Part shown: piece by piece, positions 35,010 through 43,363 of the stretch
Position numbering within the stretch: the first letter of the stretch is position 1
Layout: every line of letters starts with the position of its first letter
Assembly: GCA_963751165.1 (NCBI GenBank)
Contig: CAVVTP010000004.1
Span: 62,001-126,000 of the forward strand
Reading direction: 5' to 3'
Length of the DNA stretch: 64,000 nt
DNA from: Roseiarcus sp963751165
GTDB taxonomy: Bacteria > Pseudomonadota > Alphaproteobacteria > Rhizobiales > Beijerinckiaceae
The notes under the pieces: generated by a model
What the model was told of the DNA's origin: nothing
What the model saw: the letters and a program-made list of their open reading frames with translations, nothing else
Databases searched by the model: none
Position numbers and translations under genes: made by a program

Positions 35010-35961
35010 ATGGACGTAAGCCTTCGGCAGGTTCGCGCCTTTCTCACGATCGCCCGAGTGAAGAGCTTCACCGGAGCAGCTGCGATGCTGAACGTCACCC
35101 AGCCGGCGCTGACGATGCAGGTCCGGCGAACTCGAGGAAGCGCTTGGGGTCACGCTGTTCGACCGGGACACGCGGTCGGTTGAACTCACCCGGGTCGGCC
35201 GCGATCTCATGCCCGCCTTCGAGCGGACGCTGGAGGACTTCGAAGCGGCGCTCGGCAGCGCGCGCGACATCGCGACACAGGCCCGGGGGATCGTCAGACT
35301 GGCTTCGCTGCCCTCGGTCGCGGCGAGCGTGCTCCCGGACGCGATTCTGAGCTTCCGCCAAAAGAGGCCGAATGTCGTGTTCGATCTCAAGGACGTCATC
35401 GCCGGTCAGGTCCTGAATCTCGTGCAATCGGAACAGGTGGATTTTGGCGTCATGGGAGGGGCGGTCAAAGCTCCCGACGCGCAAACCATCTTCGAAGCGC
35501 AGGACCGCCTCTATGTCATTTATCCGAAAGGACATGAGATCGGACGGCTCAAGGCGGTCACGCCCGCTGCGCTCGCAGAATTTCCGTTGATCCTCATGCA
35601 GCGCGACACCAGCGTACGCGCGATCGTCGAGACCGGATTCCATGCCGCCGGCCTGATGCCGAAAGCGACGTGTGAAGCGATCTACATGATGACCGCGGTC
35701 GGCATGGTGCGCGCCGGACTCGGGTTGACGATCCTTCCCGGCTCCGCTCGGGAAATCAAAGCGGAGCCCGGCCTTCAGTCGCGACCGATCGACGACCCCA
35801 TGTTCACAAGACCGGTTTCCGTCATCAAGAAACAGGGCAGAACGCTTCCGCCGCTAAGCCAAGCCTTCCTCGAGCACCTCTCGGCCTGTATCGGCGCTGC
35901 GCTGACGGGCGCCGGGCGACGGAATCCGGCTCGCGCGCGAACAGGAGGGAAATTCCGCTGA
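35010..35961 (+). pseudogene. LysR-family regulator with one-base frameshift
   Basis: The ATG at 35010 starts a normal LysR HTH (MDVSLRQVRAFLTIARVKSF, AAAMLNVTQPALTMQV). The next expected segment, RELEEALGVTLFDRDTRSVE, is read one frame over because of one extra base within 35124-35127. From there the frame is open to 35961 with a standard substrate-binding domain (GIVRLASLPSVAASVLPDAI, TICEAIYMM-like region, GLTILPGSAREI). Rejoined length is about 316 residues, normal for the family. It is probably the regulator of the divergent CitMHS/AtuA operon. Error and genuine mutation cannot be told apart here. Confidence 0.85.
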
Positions 35962-36323
35962 TAATTCGCTCAGCGCGCGAAAAAATTCGCTCAGAAGGCG
36001 AATTAAATTCGCTGAGCCGATGGTGGCCGGAATGTGGCGCCTTTCGCGCAGGGGACTGGAAATCCTTCGTCTTTTCGGGACGCATGGTCGCCCGTGGGGC
36101 CCGCAGGTCGAGAATCTCGCTGATAAATTCGCTGTTCTCAGCGAATTCGGTCCGCGACCGCTCCATCAACTCCGGCCTCTGGCGCCCCCTCGCCATTGTC
36201 TCGCGCCCAGGTCGCAGCGTCGGAAACGCCACAGGAGAGTTTTGACGAGACCTCGGACGGGTTTTGCGATAACGGAGCGCGAACATGGCTGCGGCCGGCG
36301 TGAGGCCGCTCCCCGAGGCGTCA
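35962..36323. other. 362-bp intergenic region upstream of ccmI
   Basis: It contains the AATTCGCTSAG repeats in its left half. No gene is recognised. The promoter of the ccm operon should lie in the right half, after 36150, but I see no clear consensus. Confidence 0.4.
35963..36147. repeat. Iterated AATTCGCTSAG motif cluster
   Basis: Between the LysR gene and ccmI the motif AATTCGCTCAG occurs at 35963-35973 and 35984-35994, AATTCGCTGAG at 36006-36016, and an inverted pair AATTCGCTG/CAGCGAATT at 36126-36147 forms a 9-bp stem with a TTCT loop. A further CGAATT lies at 35999. The two first copies are 21 bp apart, i.e. two helical turns, which suits protein binding on one face. Confidence 0.7.
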
Positions 36324-37426
36324 ATGATCTGGTTCGTTTTGGCGGGAATGGCTGCATTTGCGGCCCTTGCCGCGGTTTGGCCCGTTCTTCGTTCTTCCTC
36401 CCCGTCGGCCGAGGCCGACCCGGCGGCGAGCGAAGCGACCTTCTACAAGGCGCAGCTCGACGAGATTCAGCGCGACGTCGAGCGCGGCCAATTGCCGCAG
36501 AGCGAGGCGATGAGCGCCCGCGCCGAGGCGGCTCGCCGGCTGATCGCCGCCCGTTCCGAATCCTCGAACGCCGCCGCTCCTCGCGTTCGCAATCGCCTGG
36601 CGGCCGCCGTTCTGATCGCGGTCGGCGTGCCGGCGATCGCCTTTCCGCTTTATGCCCTGCTCGGCCGGCCGCAAATGCCCGACGAGCCATTGGCGAGTCG
36701 CGAGCCGGCCGCCCATGCGGCCAGCGACGTCGAAGCGGCGGTCGCCGGAGTCGAGGCGCATCTGATCGCGAAACCGGATGACGGTAAGGGATGGGCGGTG
36801 CTGGCGCCGGTGTATATGCGGCTCGAGCGCTACGAGGACGCCGCGCATGCCTATTCCGAGGCGCTTAGGCTGCTGGGCGAAGATCCCTCCCGCCGGGCCG
36901 CCTATGGCGAAGCCTTGGTCGCTGCCGCCGGCGGCGTCGTTACCGACAAGGCGCGCGCGTCTTTCGCCAAGGCGCTGGCCGAGCAGCCCGGTCAGCCACA
37001 GGCGCGCTTCTATCTGGCGCTCGCCGCCGAGCAGGACGGCAAGAAGGCCGAGGCCATCCAGGACTACCAGTCTCTGGTCGCCGATGCGCCGGCGGACGCT
37101 CCCTGGGTCGGCGCCGTGAAAGCGCGCCTGGCGGCGCTGAAAGGCGACCGCCGCCGCAATCGACGGCAGCCGCGCCTGCGCTCGGATCGAAAGACCAGCA
37201 GGCGATGATCGAGGGCATGGTGACCCGGCTGGCGAACCGTCTCGCCAGCAATGGCGGGAGCCTCGATGAATGGTCCCGCCTTATTCGCGCCTATACGGTC
37301 CTGCATGAGGGTGACAAGGCCAAGGCGGCGCTCGCCGACGCGCGCAAAGCGCTCGCGCCGGACCCGAACGCGGTCGCCGATCTCGATGCGCTGGCGCGGG
37401 ATCTCGGCCTCGGAGACGCCAATTGA
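36324..37426 (+). pseudogene. ccmI: Cytochrome c maturation protein CcmI (CycH) with one-base frameshift
   Basis: MIWFVLAGMAAFAALAAVWPV is the first membrane span, FYKAQLDEIQRDVERGQL the conserved heptad-rich segment, a second span lies at about 100-115, and TPR repeats follow (GWAVLAPVYMRLERYEDAAHAY). After AALKGD the frame is lost; one frame over, PPPQSTAAAPALGSKDQQAM leads into MVTRLANRLASNGGSLDEW and the normal C-terminus at 37426. One missing C near 37148 explains it. CcmI holds apocytochrome c for the CcmFH haem lyase. The clean continuation suggests sequence error in a GCC-repeat context. Its stop overlaps the ccmE start. Confidence 0.85.
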
Positions 37427-37878
37427 CCCGCCGCAGCCGCCGTCTGGTTCTCATCAGCGCCGCCATGGTGGTGATCGGCTGCGCCGTCGGGCTCGGGCTC
37501 TACGCGATGAGGGATAGCCTGTCGCTGTTTTTGACCCCGACCGAAATCGCCGAGAAGAACGTCCAGCCGGGAACGAGGCTGCGGATCGGCGGGCTCGTCG
37601 AAAAGGGCTCTGTCGTGCGCTCCGACGATCGGTTGAAGTTCGATGTGACGGATGGGACCAAAAGCATCGGCGTCGATTGCCTCAGCGACTGCTTCGCCAA
37701 CGTTCCGGACCTTTTCCGCGAGGGCCAGGGCGTCGTGGTCGAGGGCCTTCTCTCCCGGCAGGGCCGGCTGAGCGGCGATCAGATCCTCGCCAAGCACGAC
37801 GAGCGCTACATGCCTCGCGAAGTCGTGGAGGCGCTGAAGAAGCAGGGCCGCTGGCAGGAAGGGGAGGCTTCGAGGTGA
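37423..37878 (+). CDS. ccmE: Haem chaperone CcmE
   Basis: A 151-residue periplasmic haem chaperone with an N-terminal membrane anchor (LVLISAAMVVIGCAVGLGL), the conserved EIAEKNVQPGTRLRIGGLV region and the haem-binding motif AKHDERYMP, in which His binds haem covalently and Tyr is an axial ligand. The start is a TTG overlapping the ccmI stop. The segment before PDLFREGQGVVVEG reads IGVDCLSDCFANV, longer than usual and with two Cys where the family normally has none. Delivers haem to CcmF. Confidence 0.92.
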   Translation: MTRRSRRLVLISAAMVVIGCAVGLGLYAMRDSLSLFLTPTEIAEKNVQPGTRLRIGGLVEKGSVVRSDDRLKFDVTDGTKSIGVDCLSDCFANVPDLFREGQGVVVEGLLSRQGRLSGDQILAKHDERYMPREVVEALKKQGRWQEGEASR

Positions 37879-39854
37879 TCGTCGAACTCGGCCATTTCGC
37901 GCTCGTTCTTGCGTTCTGCGCCGCCCTTGTGCAGACGGTCGTCCCGTTGTGGGGCGCGCGTATCGGCGATCCGGACCTGATGGCGGTCGGCCGCAGCGCC
38001 GCGCTGACCCAGTTCGGGCTCGTTGCGATCGCCTTCGCGGCCCTGGTCGACGCCCATCTGACCTCGGACTTCTCGGTCCTCAATGTGGCGGAGAACTCGC
38101 ACAGCGCCGTGCCGACGATCTACAAGATCTCGGGCGTTTGGGGGAATCACGAAGGCTCGATGTTGCTTTGGGTGCTGATCCTGGCGGTTTTCGGAGCGCT
38201 CGTCGCCCTGTTCGGCCGGTCGCTGCCTCGCACGCTGCGCGCTAACGCGCTCGCCGTGCAGGGCCTCATCGGCGTCGCGTTCCTCATATTTATCCTCCTG
38301 ACCTCGAACCCGTTCGAGCGCCTGTCGCCCGCGCCGTTCGAGGGGCGCGACCTCAACCCGATCCTGCAGGACCCCGGCCTCGCGATCCACCCGCCGCTGC
38401 TCTATCTCGGCTATGTCGGGTTCTCGATCGTCTACTCGTTTGCGGCCGCGGCGCTCATCGAGGGTAGGATCGATGCGGCCTGGGCTCGCTTCGTTCGGCC
38501 CTTCGCGCTGGTCGCCTGGAGCCTCCTCACCCTCGGCATCGCCGCCGGCTCCTTCTGGGCCTATTATACGCTCGGATGGGGCGGCTTCTGGTTCTGGGAC
38601 CCGGTCGAGAACGCGTCGCTCATGCCGTGGCTCGCCGGAACAGCGTTCATCCATTCGGTCGCGGTGATGGAGAAGCGTGACGCGCTCAAGGTCTGGACGA
38701 TCTTTCTCGCCATCGTCGCCTTCTCGTTTTCGCTGCTCGGCACGTTCCTCGTGCGCTCCGGGGTGCTGACGTCGGTGCATGCCTTCGCCAGCGATCCCCG
38801 CCGAGGCGTCTTCATCCTGGCCATCCTCGCCCTCTTCATCATGGGCTCGTTTGCCCTTTTCGCCTGGCGGGGCCCGATGCTGAGGCAGGGCGGCCTGTTC
38901 GCGCCGATCTCGCGCGAGGGCGCGCTCGTGCTGAACAACCTGCTGCTGACGACGTCCTGCGCGACCGTGTTCTTCGGCACCCTTTACCCGCTCGCGCTCG
39001 AGGAGCTGACCGGCGAGAAGATCACCGTCGGCGCGCCCTTCTTCAACATGACCTGCGGCGTGCTGCTGCTGACCGCCTGTTTCGTCACCCCGATCGGCTT
39101 CTCGCTCGCCTGGAAGCGCGGCGATCTGCTCGGCGTCGCGCAGCGCCTGACCGTGGCGCTGGCCGCGGCCGCGATCATGTTCATCGCAGGCGCGGCCTGG
39201 CTGCACGGACGGTCGATTCTGGCGGCGGTCGCCGCGGGCGTCGCGGTCTTCGCCATTGTCGGCACGCTAACCGAGATTCTCACGCGCGCCTGGCGGCCCG
39301 GTCTGCCGGTGGGCCTGGCGTTGAGGCGGGCGGCCGGGCTGCCCCTGTCGTTTTGGGGCGCGGCGCTGGCGCATATCGGAGTCGGCCTGACCGTGCTCGG
39401 GCTTGCCGGCGTCAGCCTCGGCGCCGAGGCGATCGCGACCCTGCACAAGGGCGTTCCCCAGGCGGTCGGACCTTACGAGATCACGCTGGATTCGGTCGGC
39501 GAACGCGTCGGCCCGAATTACACGGAGGCCGTCGCCCCCATGACGATCCGCTCGAATGGCGCGTTCGTCGCGGCGATCGAACCGGCGCGCCGGCGGTTCG
39601 CCGCCCGCGAGATGACGACGACGGAAGCCGGCATCGCGACCCTGCATTTCGGCCAGGTCTATGTGTCGATCGGCGACCCGGCCCCTGACGGCGCGGTGCC
39701 GGCGCGGCTGTACTGGAAGCCGCTCGTGACGCTGATCTGGCTCGGCGGCGCCGCCATGGCGTTCGGCGGGGGGCTGTCGCTCGCCGACCGGCGCCTCCGA
39801 TTCGGCGTCGCCGTCCGCTCCCGAATGGGCGCCATGCCCGCTGGGGCGGTTTGA
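37875..39854 (+). CDS. ccmF: Haem lyase subunit CcmF
   Basis: A 659-residue integral membrane protein with about 14-15 spans. The haem-handling tryptophan-rich motif WGGFWFWDPVENASLMPWL is present, as are LLWVLILAVFG, NPFERL, DPGLAIHPPLLYLGYVG and the C-terminal region ending in the VRLYWKPLVTLIW-like span. A GTG start at 37875 overlaps the ccmE stop (GTGA). It accepts haem from CcmE and attaches it to apocytochrome c together with CcmH and CcmI. Confidence 0.95.
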   Translation: MIVELGHFALVLAFCAALVQTVVPLWGARIGDPDLMAVGRSAALTQFGLVAIAFAALVDAHLTSDFSVLNVAENSHSAVPTIYKISGVWGNHEGSMLLWVLILAVFGALVALFGRSLPRTLRANALAVQGLIGVAFLIFILLTSNPFERLSPAPFEGRDLNPILQDPGLAIHPPLLYLGYVGFSIVYSFAAAALIEGRIDAAWARFVRPFALVAWSLLTLGIAAGSFWAYYTLGWGGFWFWDPVENASLMPWLAGTAFIHSVAVMEKRDALKVWTIFLAIVAFSFSLLGTFLVRSGVLTSVHAFASDPRRGVFILAILALFIMGSFALFAWRGPMLRQGGLFAPISREGALVLNNLLLTTSCATVFFGTLYPLALEELTGEKITVGAPFFNMTCGVLLLTACFVTPIGFSLAWKRGDLLGVAQRLTVALAAAAIMFIAGAAWLHGRSILAAVAAGVAVFAIVGTLTEILTRAWRPGLPVGLALRRAAGLPLSFWGAALAHIGVGLTVLGLAGVSLGAEAIATLHKGVPQAVGPYEITLDSVGERVGPNYTEAVAPMTIRSNGAFVAAIEPARRRFAAREMTTTEAGIATLHFGQVYVSIGDPAPDGAVPARLYWKPLVTLIWLGGAAMAFGGGLSLADRRLRFGVAVRSRMGAMPAGAV

Positions 39855-39858
39855 TCCC

Positions 39859-40320
39859 ATGCGGCGTCTTCGCCTCGTCTTGCTCCTCCTCTTCGCGGCC
39901 CTCGCGGCGCCTTCGTTCGCCGTCCAGCCGGACGAGGTGATGAAGGATCCGGCGCTCGAGGCGCGCGCCCGCGCGCTGTCCGAGGGTCTGCGCTGCCTGG
40001 TCTGCCAGAACGAATCGATCGACGATTCGGAAGCCCCGCTCGCCCACGACCTCCGCGTCCTCATCCGCCAGCGGATCGCACAGGGGGAAAGCAACGACGC
40101 GGTTCGGGCTTATCTCGTCTCGCGCTACGGCGACTTCATTCTCCTGAAGCCGCCATTCGAGCCGGAGACGTGGCTGCTCTGGCTCAGCCCGCCGCTGACG
40201 CTTTGCGCCGGCCTCGCCGCCGTCCTTCTCGCGCGCCGGCGCGCTCTGCACGCAACGCCGGCCCTGAGCGCGCAAGAAGAAGCGCAACTGGCTGCACTGA
40301 CGAGCGACGAGCGCCAGTAG
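39859..40320 (+). CDS. ccmH: Cytochrome c maturation thiol-reductase subunit CcmH
   Basis: A 153-residue periplasmic protein with a signal peptide (LVLLLLFAALAAPSFAV), the redox motif LRCLVCQNESI (CxxC) and a C-terminal membrane anchor (WLLWLSPPLTLCAGLAAVLL). It reduces or presents the apocytochrome haem-binding Cys. It lies 4 bp after ccmF, completing the ccmIEFH unit. In many rhizobia a degP gene follows; here the integrative element follows. Confidence 0.95.
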   Translation: MRRLRLVLLLLFAALAAPSFAVQPDEVMKDPALEARARALSEGLRCLVCQNESIDDSEAPLAHDLRVLIRQRIAQGESNDAVRAYLVSRYGDFILLKPPFEPETWLLWLSPPLTLCAGLAAVLLARRRALHATPALSAQEEAQLAALTSDERQ

Positions 40321-40402
40321 CAGCCGGTCGTCGGGCAGACAAAATCGAACAGACGCAAGTCCGTCCGGCGGGAATCCAACAAAAAGATTCTGGCAGGCCG
40401 GT

Positions 40403-40422
40403 CGATGGTGCCCAGGAAAGGA
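40403..40422. repeat. attL, distal att copy (partial tRNA-Leu 3' end)
   Basis: 20-bp exact copy of the sequence at 47457-47476. It holds the CCA, acceptor-stem and a few T-arm bases of tRNA-Leu in complement but not the rest of the tRNA, so it is the displaced fragment left by integration. Confidence 0.88.
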
Positions 40423-40452
40423 TTGGCCGAAATCAGGGCACATACTCCTAGC

Positions 40453-40470
40453 AATATCAGATACTTGCGG
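40453..40470. repeat. Left arm-type integrase site candidate
   Basis: The 18-bp AATATCAGATACTTGCGG is the reverse complement of 47404-47421 with one mismatch. The two lie 31 bp and 36 bp inside the att copies, as arm-type sites of tyrosine integrases do. A second shared motif, TTGTACCACC, occurs at 40490-40499 and 47386-47395 in direct orientation. Confidence 0.65.
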
Positions 40471-40672
40471 ACTCCCTCAATGAGCGACTTTGTACCACCC
40501 GTTGGAGTCCTGTCGAGCGCCATTTACGGGTCGGAACGGGGCGGGGGGGCCTGGCATCGGCTGCATCTCCCTCTTGTGAGGAACGATAGACCCATCGCTG
40601 GACGTCGATTCGACCGGCCGGCTCTTCCGTTAGGGATGCAAATTGCACACCGTAGGGTCTGCACAGCCGGGG

Positions 40673-41539
40673 TCAGAAGTCGCTGTCTTCGTCCCCCTCC
40701 GGCTCCGGCAGGTGTTCCTTCATGGCCCACGCGAGTTCGCGCAAGCGCCGCCCGAAGTGGATCGAGAGGGCGCGTGCGGCGACTTCAGGGTTGTTGGGTA
40801 GCTTAGAGCCGAACGCCTTCGACAGTCGGTCGGCGTAGTCCTGCGCCTGCTCGTCCAACCATCGTTCTCGGTCGTCGTCGGTGACCTCGGGGGCGACGAT
40901 GCCCTTCGCGTCCCGCTGCGCGCGCCACCACGTCGGGGCATCGAAGGCTGCACTCCCGAGCGCCTGCTTCGCGCGCCGCATGATGGACACCTGACCATCG
41001 GAGACCGCCGCCGCGTCCATGATCTGCCGCTTCGAGAAAGTGCCCATCTGCACCAGCCGCCACGCGTAGTTCTGACGGTCCTGATTGTTCATCGGCAGCT
41101 TGGCCTTCGAGTTGGCCCTTCCGGCCTCCAAGACCGCCTCCTCAAGGGTCCCCTTGAAGTACGCCACGGGGATCGCCGAGGTGGCCTTCGCGAGCCCGTA
41201 GGCGACCACGCGGTGGTGCCCGTCGATCAGCACAGCTTTGTCGCCGATCTGCATCACGGTCACCGGCTCGACCTGTCCGCGTGTCTTGATCGCGCGCACC
41301 AACTCGGAAATATGCCGCTCGTCCTCGCCCCTCGGCTGAAAAAGGCCGGGCATCGTCACGATGGACGCAAGCGGCAGCGTTTCAGGCCTCTCGGCGGGCT
41401 GCGGTGACGCGGCCATCGACCTCAAGCCAGCCAGCAGGTTCAGCGGCTCGAACGAGACGTCTTCATCGCGTGCGCCTTCTGTGGGCGCGGTCTCGGGCTC
41501 AACAACGACAGCGCCGCCTTCGAGTTCGTCTATGTTCAT
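40673..41539 (-). CDS. ParB/Srx-like nuclease-domain protein
   Basis: A 288-residue protein. After an acidic N-terminus (1-55) comes a ParB N-terminal-like domain: LPLASIVTMPGLFQPRGEDE, ISELVRAIKTRGQVEPVTV and the nucleotide-binding motif VLIDGHHRVVAYGLAKAT. A helical region with a possible HTH (FSKRQIMDAAAVSDGQVSIM) and an acidic tail follow. Such proteins use CTP or ATP hydrolysis for DNA partition or act as nucleases or transcription regulators. No ParA is nearby, so partition is unlikely. Its start overlaps the stop of the upstream zinc-finger gene by 4 bp, so the two are coupled. Confidence 0.75.
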   Translation of the reverse strand: MNIDELEGGAVVVEPETAPTEGARDEDVSFEPLNLLAGLRSMAASPQPAERPETLPLASIVTMPGLFQPRGEDERHISELVRAIKTRGQVEPVTVMQIGDKAVLIDGHHRVVAYGLAKATSAIPVAYFKGTLEEAVLEAGRANSKAKLPMNNQDRQNYAWRLVQMGTFSKRQIMDAAAVSDGQVSIMRRAKQALGSAAFDAPTWWRAQRDAKGIVAPEVTDDDRERWLDEQAQDYADRLSKAFGSKLPNNPEVAARALSIHFGRRLRELAWAMKEHLPEPEGDEDSDF

Positions 41540-42198
41540 TTCAACTCCGCCAGTGCGGCCCGCATCTGAAGGCGGTCCTGCTTGCCCTTCTCGATGTCGC
41601 GTATTTCGAGCCGCCCGAGGTGGAGTCCAGCTCCGCCCAGCGCCTCCGCCAACCAGCCCGCGAAGACCTTAGCGGCCCTCGGGGTCAAGTCGCGGTACAC
41701 GCGCTTCCCCTTGTCGGCGACAGGATCGAAATAGAAAGCGGCGTTGGCGTCGGTCAGCCGCCGCACGCGCCGAGCGAGTTGCGTCCTGAACGCATCGTCG
41801 GTGACGAACCGGCGTTGGTCCATCTCCCACATGGCGAACATCGCCAGCACACAGACGACGACCTCGCGTGCCGGCACCGTGTCGCCCAGCGTGACCACCT
41901 CGCGCGCCGCGATGTACTCGTGGCGGATGCGCACGCCCCCGCGCTGCCCGACAATGTCCTTCGCGTGCGCCACGACGCGCGTCCAGACGTCATCGAGACG
42001 TTCCCAAGCGGGATTGTTGGAGTTCTTGTCAATCCGGGCCTGAACGAGCCTCACGTAGGATGCGAGTTCGGTCTTCGTGACGGTCTGCTGATCGACCGCG
42101 CCTTGCCGACGAAGGCGGCCCCGATGGGTGTTGCAGTACGGGCTGTATCGGGAGGAGGTTTCGGCGACGCATCCAGGCGCGCGGCATGTTCGAGGCAT
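41536..42198 (-). CDS. Zinc-finger protein coupled to the ParB-like gene, function unknown
   Basis: A 220-residue protein. The N-terminus CRAPGCVAETSSRYSPYCNT plus HRGRLRRQG forms a CxxxxC...CxxH zinc knuckle followed by an Arg-rich stretch, seen at the end of many phage HNH or DNA-binding proteins. The rest is helical (VRLVQARIDKNSNN, EVVVCVLAMFAMWEMDQRRF, LTPRAAKVFAGWLAEALG) and I do not recognise it. The 4-bp overlap with the ParB-like gene suggests a two-protein module. Confidence 0.65.
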   Translation of the reverse strand: MPRTCRAPGCVAETSSRYSPYCNTHRGRLRRQGAVDQQTVTKTELASYVRLVQARIDKNSNNPAWERLDDVWTRVVAHAKDIVGQRGGVRIRHEYIAAREVVTLGDTVPAREVVVCVLAMFAMWEMDQRRFVTDDAFRTQLARRVRRLTDANAAFYFDPVADKGKRVYRDLTPRAAKVFAGWLAEALGGAGLHLGRLEIRDIEKGKQDRLQMRAALAELK

Positions 42199-42394
42199 TT
42201 AGAGCAACGCTTTTTCGTAGCCCTCCCCTGAAACACAGGAACGGAAGCATAAATGACAGGGAAGGGTGGAGGCGGGCCTTTGCCGGAAAGCGCAGCTCTT
42301 GTCCAGTCCGAGTTGGCCCGCGACGTAGCATGGGCGAGCAACGATCCCCGCTTCCTGGGCGTTTCGCAGGGAGAGGCACGCGCGACTGTTGCGG

Positions 42395-43198
42395 CTAGTG
42401 CGTCTCGAGCCAACGCCACATCGTCTCCTTCATGCCGGTCAGCCCCAGATCGCTATGATTTAGCTCATACGCGCGGCTAGAACCGTCGAGCGGGCGACCG
42501 AGAGAGATATCTATGTCAATGTTGAACCAATAGTTCATCTGAAAGTGCCCTATATTCTCCCACCAAATCGCTGATTTAGCCAGACGACTGCCCGTACTCT
42601 CAAGCAGTGACTTTGACAAGTGCGCGAATAGGTCGCCCTTTCCGAGCATCTCTTCGAACAGTTCCGGTCTATATTTTTTCGTCTGAACCAATTCTAGGTC
42701 GCGAAACGGCTGTGATCGACAAATAGAAACTTGAAGAAGATCAAGATTGCTGAGCAAAAATGGATTAGGAAAGTTATGCGCGAGAATACATCCGGAGGCT
42801 ACGATCCGACAACCGAGGCTCTTCGCGAAGAACCACCGAAGGTCCTCGACACGTTCGGCATACGAATTGCCGAAAACTTCGAGCAAGTCGATCTTGGCTA
42901 TTCCGTAGTCGGGCTGACGCGATACAAGCCAATCAGAGAGACGGTCATATGCCTTGTCGAAGGCGCTCGTTCGTTCATTGTTGCAGCGCCTACAGATTAT
43001 CGCCGGGTATTTGACGCGGCCTGACTTTGGTCCGGGTATGCGAGCGTGACCTTTATTCGAAAAGTGAAAAGGCAAAGCCTCTGGCGAATAGCCGTCCTCA
43101 GCGAAGATACGCTTGAGGTCTCGTGCCTTGAAAATGTGTTCTCTGGAGTCTGCGGGCGCTCCGCACATCCAACAGCTGGCAGGCTCATGGGTCGACAT
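42395..43198 (-). CDS. HNH-like zinc protein, possible endonuclease
   Basis: A 267-residue protein. The ATG at 43196-43198 (MSTHEPASCWMCG) is chosen; the frame is open 15 codons earlier. The N-terminal third shows CWMCGAPADSREHIFKARDL and AIICRRCNNERTSAFDKAYD: two CxxC pairs around an E-H motif, which is how treble-clef HNH nucleases look, with the Asn of CNN in place. The C-terminal two thirds (LEVFGNSYAERVEDLRWFFA, RLAKSAIWWENIGHFQMNYW) match no family I know. AT-richer than chromosomal genes. It may be a restriction-type or anti-phage nuclease, by inference only. Confidence 0.65.
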   Translation of the reverse strand: MSTHEPASCWMCGAPADSREHIFKARDLKRIFAEDGYSPEALPFHFSNKGHARIPGPKSGRVKYPAIICRRCNNERTSAFDKAYDRLSDWLVSRQPDYGIAKIDLLEVFGNSYAERVEDLRWFFAKSLGCRIVASGCILAHNFPNPFLLSNLDLLQVSICRSQPFRDLELVQTKKYRPELFEEMLGKGDLFAHLSKSLLESTGSRLAKSAIWWENIGHFQMNYWFNIDIDISLGRPLDGSSRAYELNHSDLGLTGMKETMWRWLETH

Positions 43199-43363
43199 GG
43201 GCGATATTTTCTCAAAACGTGCCCGATTACGCAAACGGAACACGGGTTGATTCGGGCGTCGCCCTTCTCAAAACCTTTTCTGATACCGGCAACGCAAGGC
43301 TTTGAGTTGGGTTGATCCGCCCTGCTCGGTGTCGGCTGAAAGCTTCTGGTTGGTCCCGTCCGC

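Larger units (their letters stand above)
40321..40672. other. Left junction of the integrative element, no gene
   Basis: About 80 bp of chromosomal sequence after ccmH, then the left att copy (40403-40422), the left arm-type repeat (40453-40470) and a TTGTACCACC copy (40490-40499). No coding sequence is recognised. Confidence 0.5.

Noticed and set aside
37806..39206. 466-codon minus-strand frame opposite ccmF
   Set aside because: Charged, repetitive composition without domains; ccmF is certain.
40403..40422. A second tRNA-Leu gene at the left end of the element
   Set aside because: Only the last 20 bp of the tRNA are present; no anticodon or D arm. It is the att duplicate.
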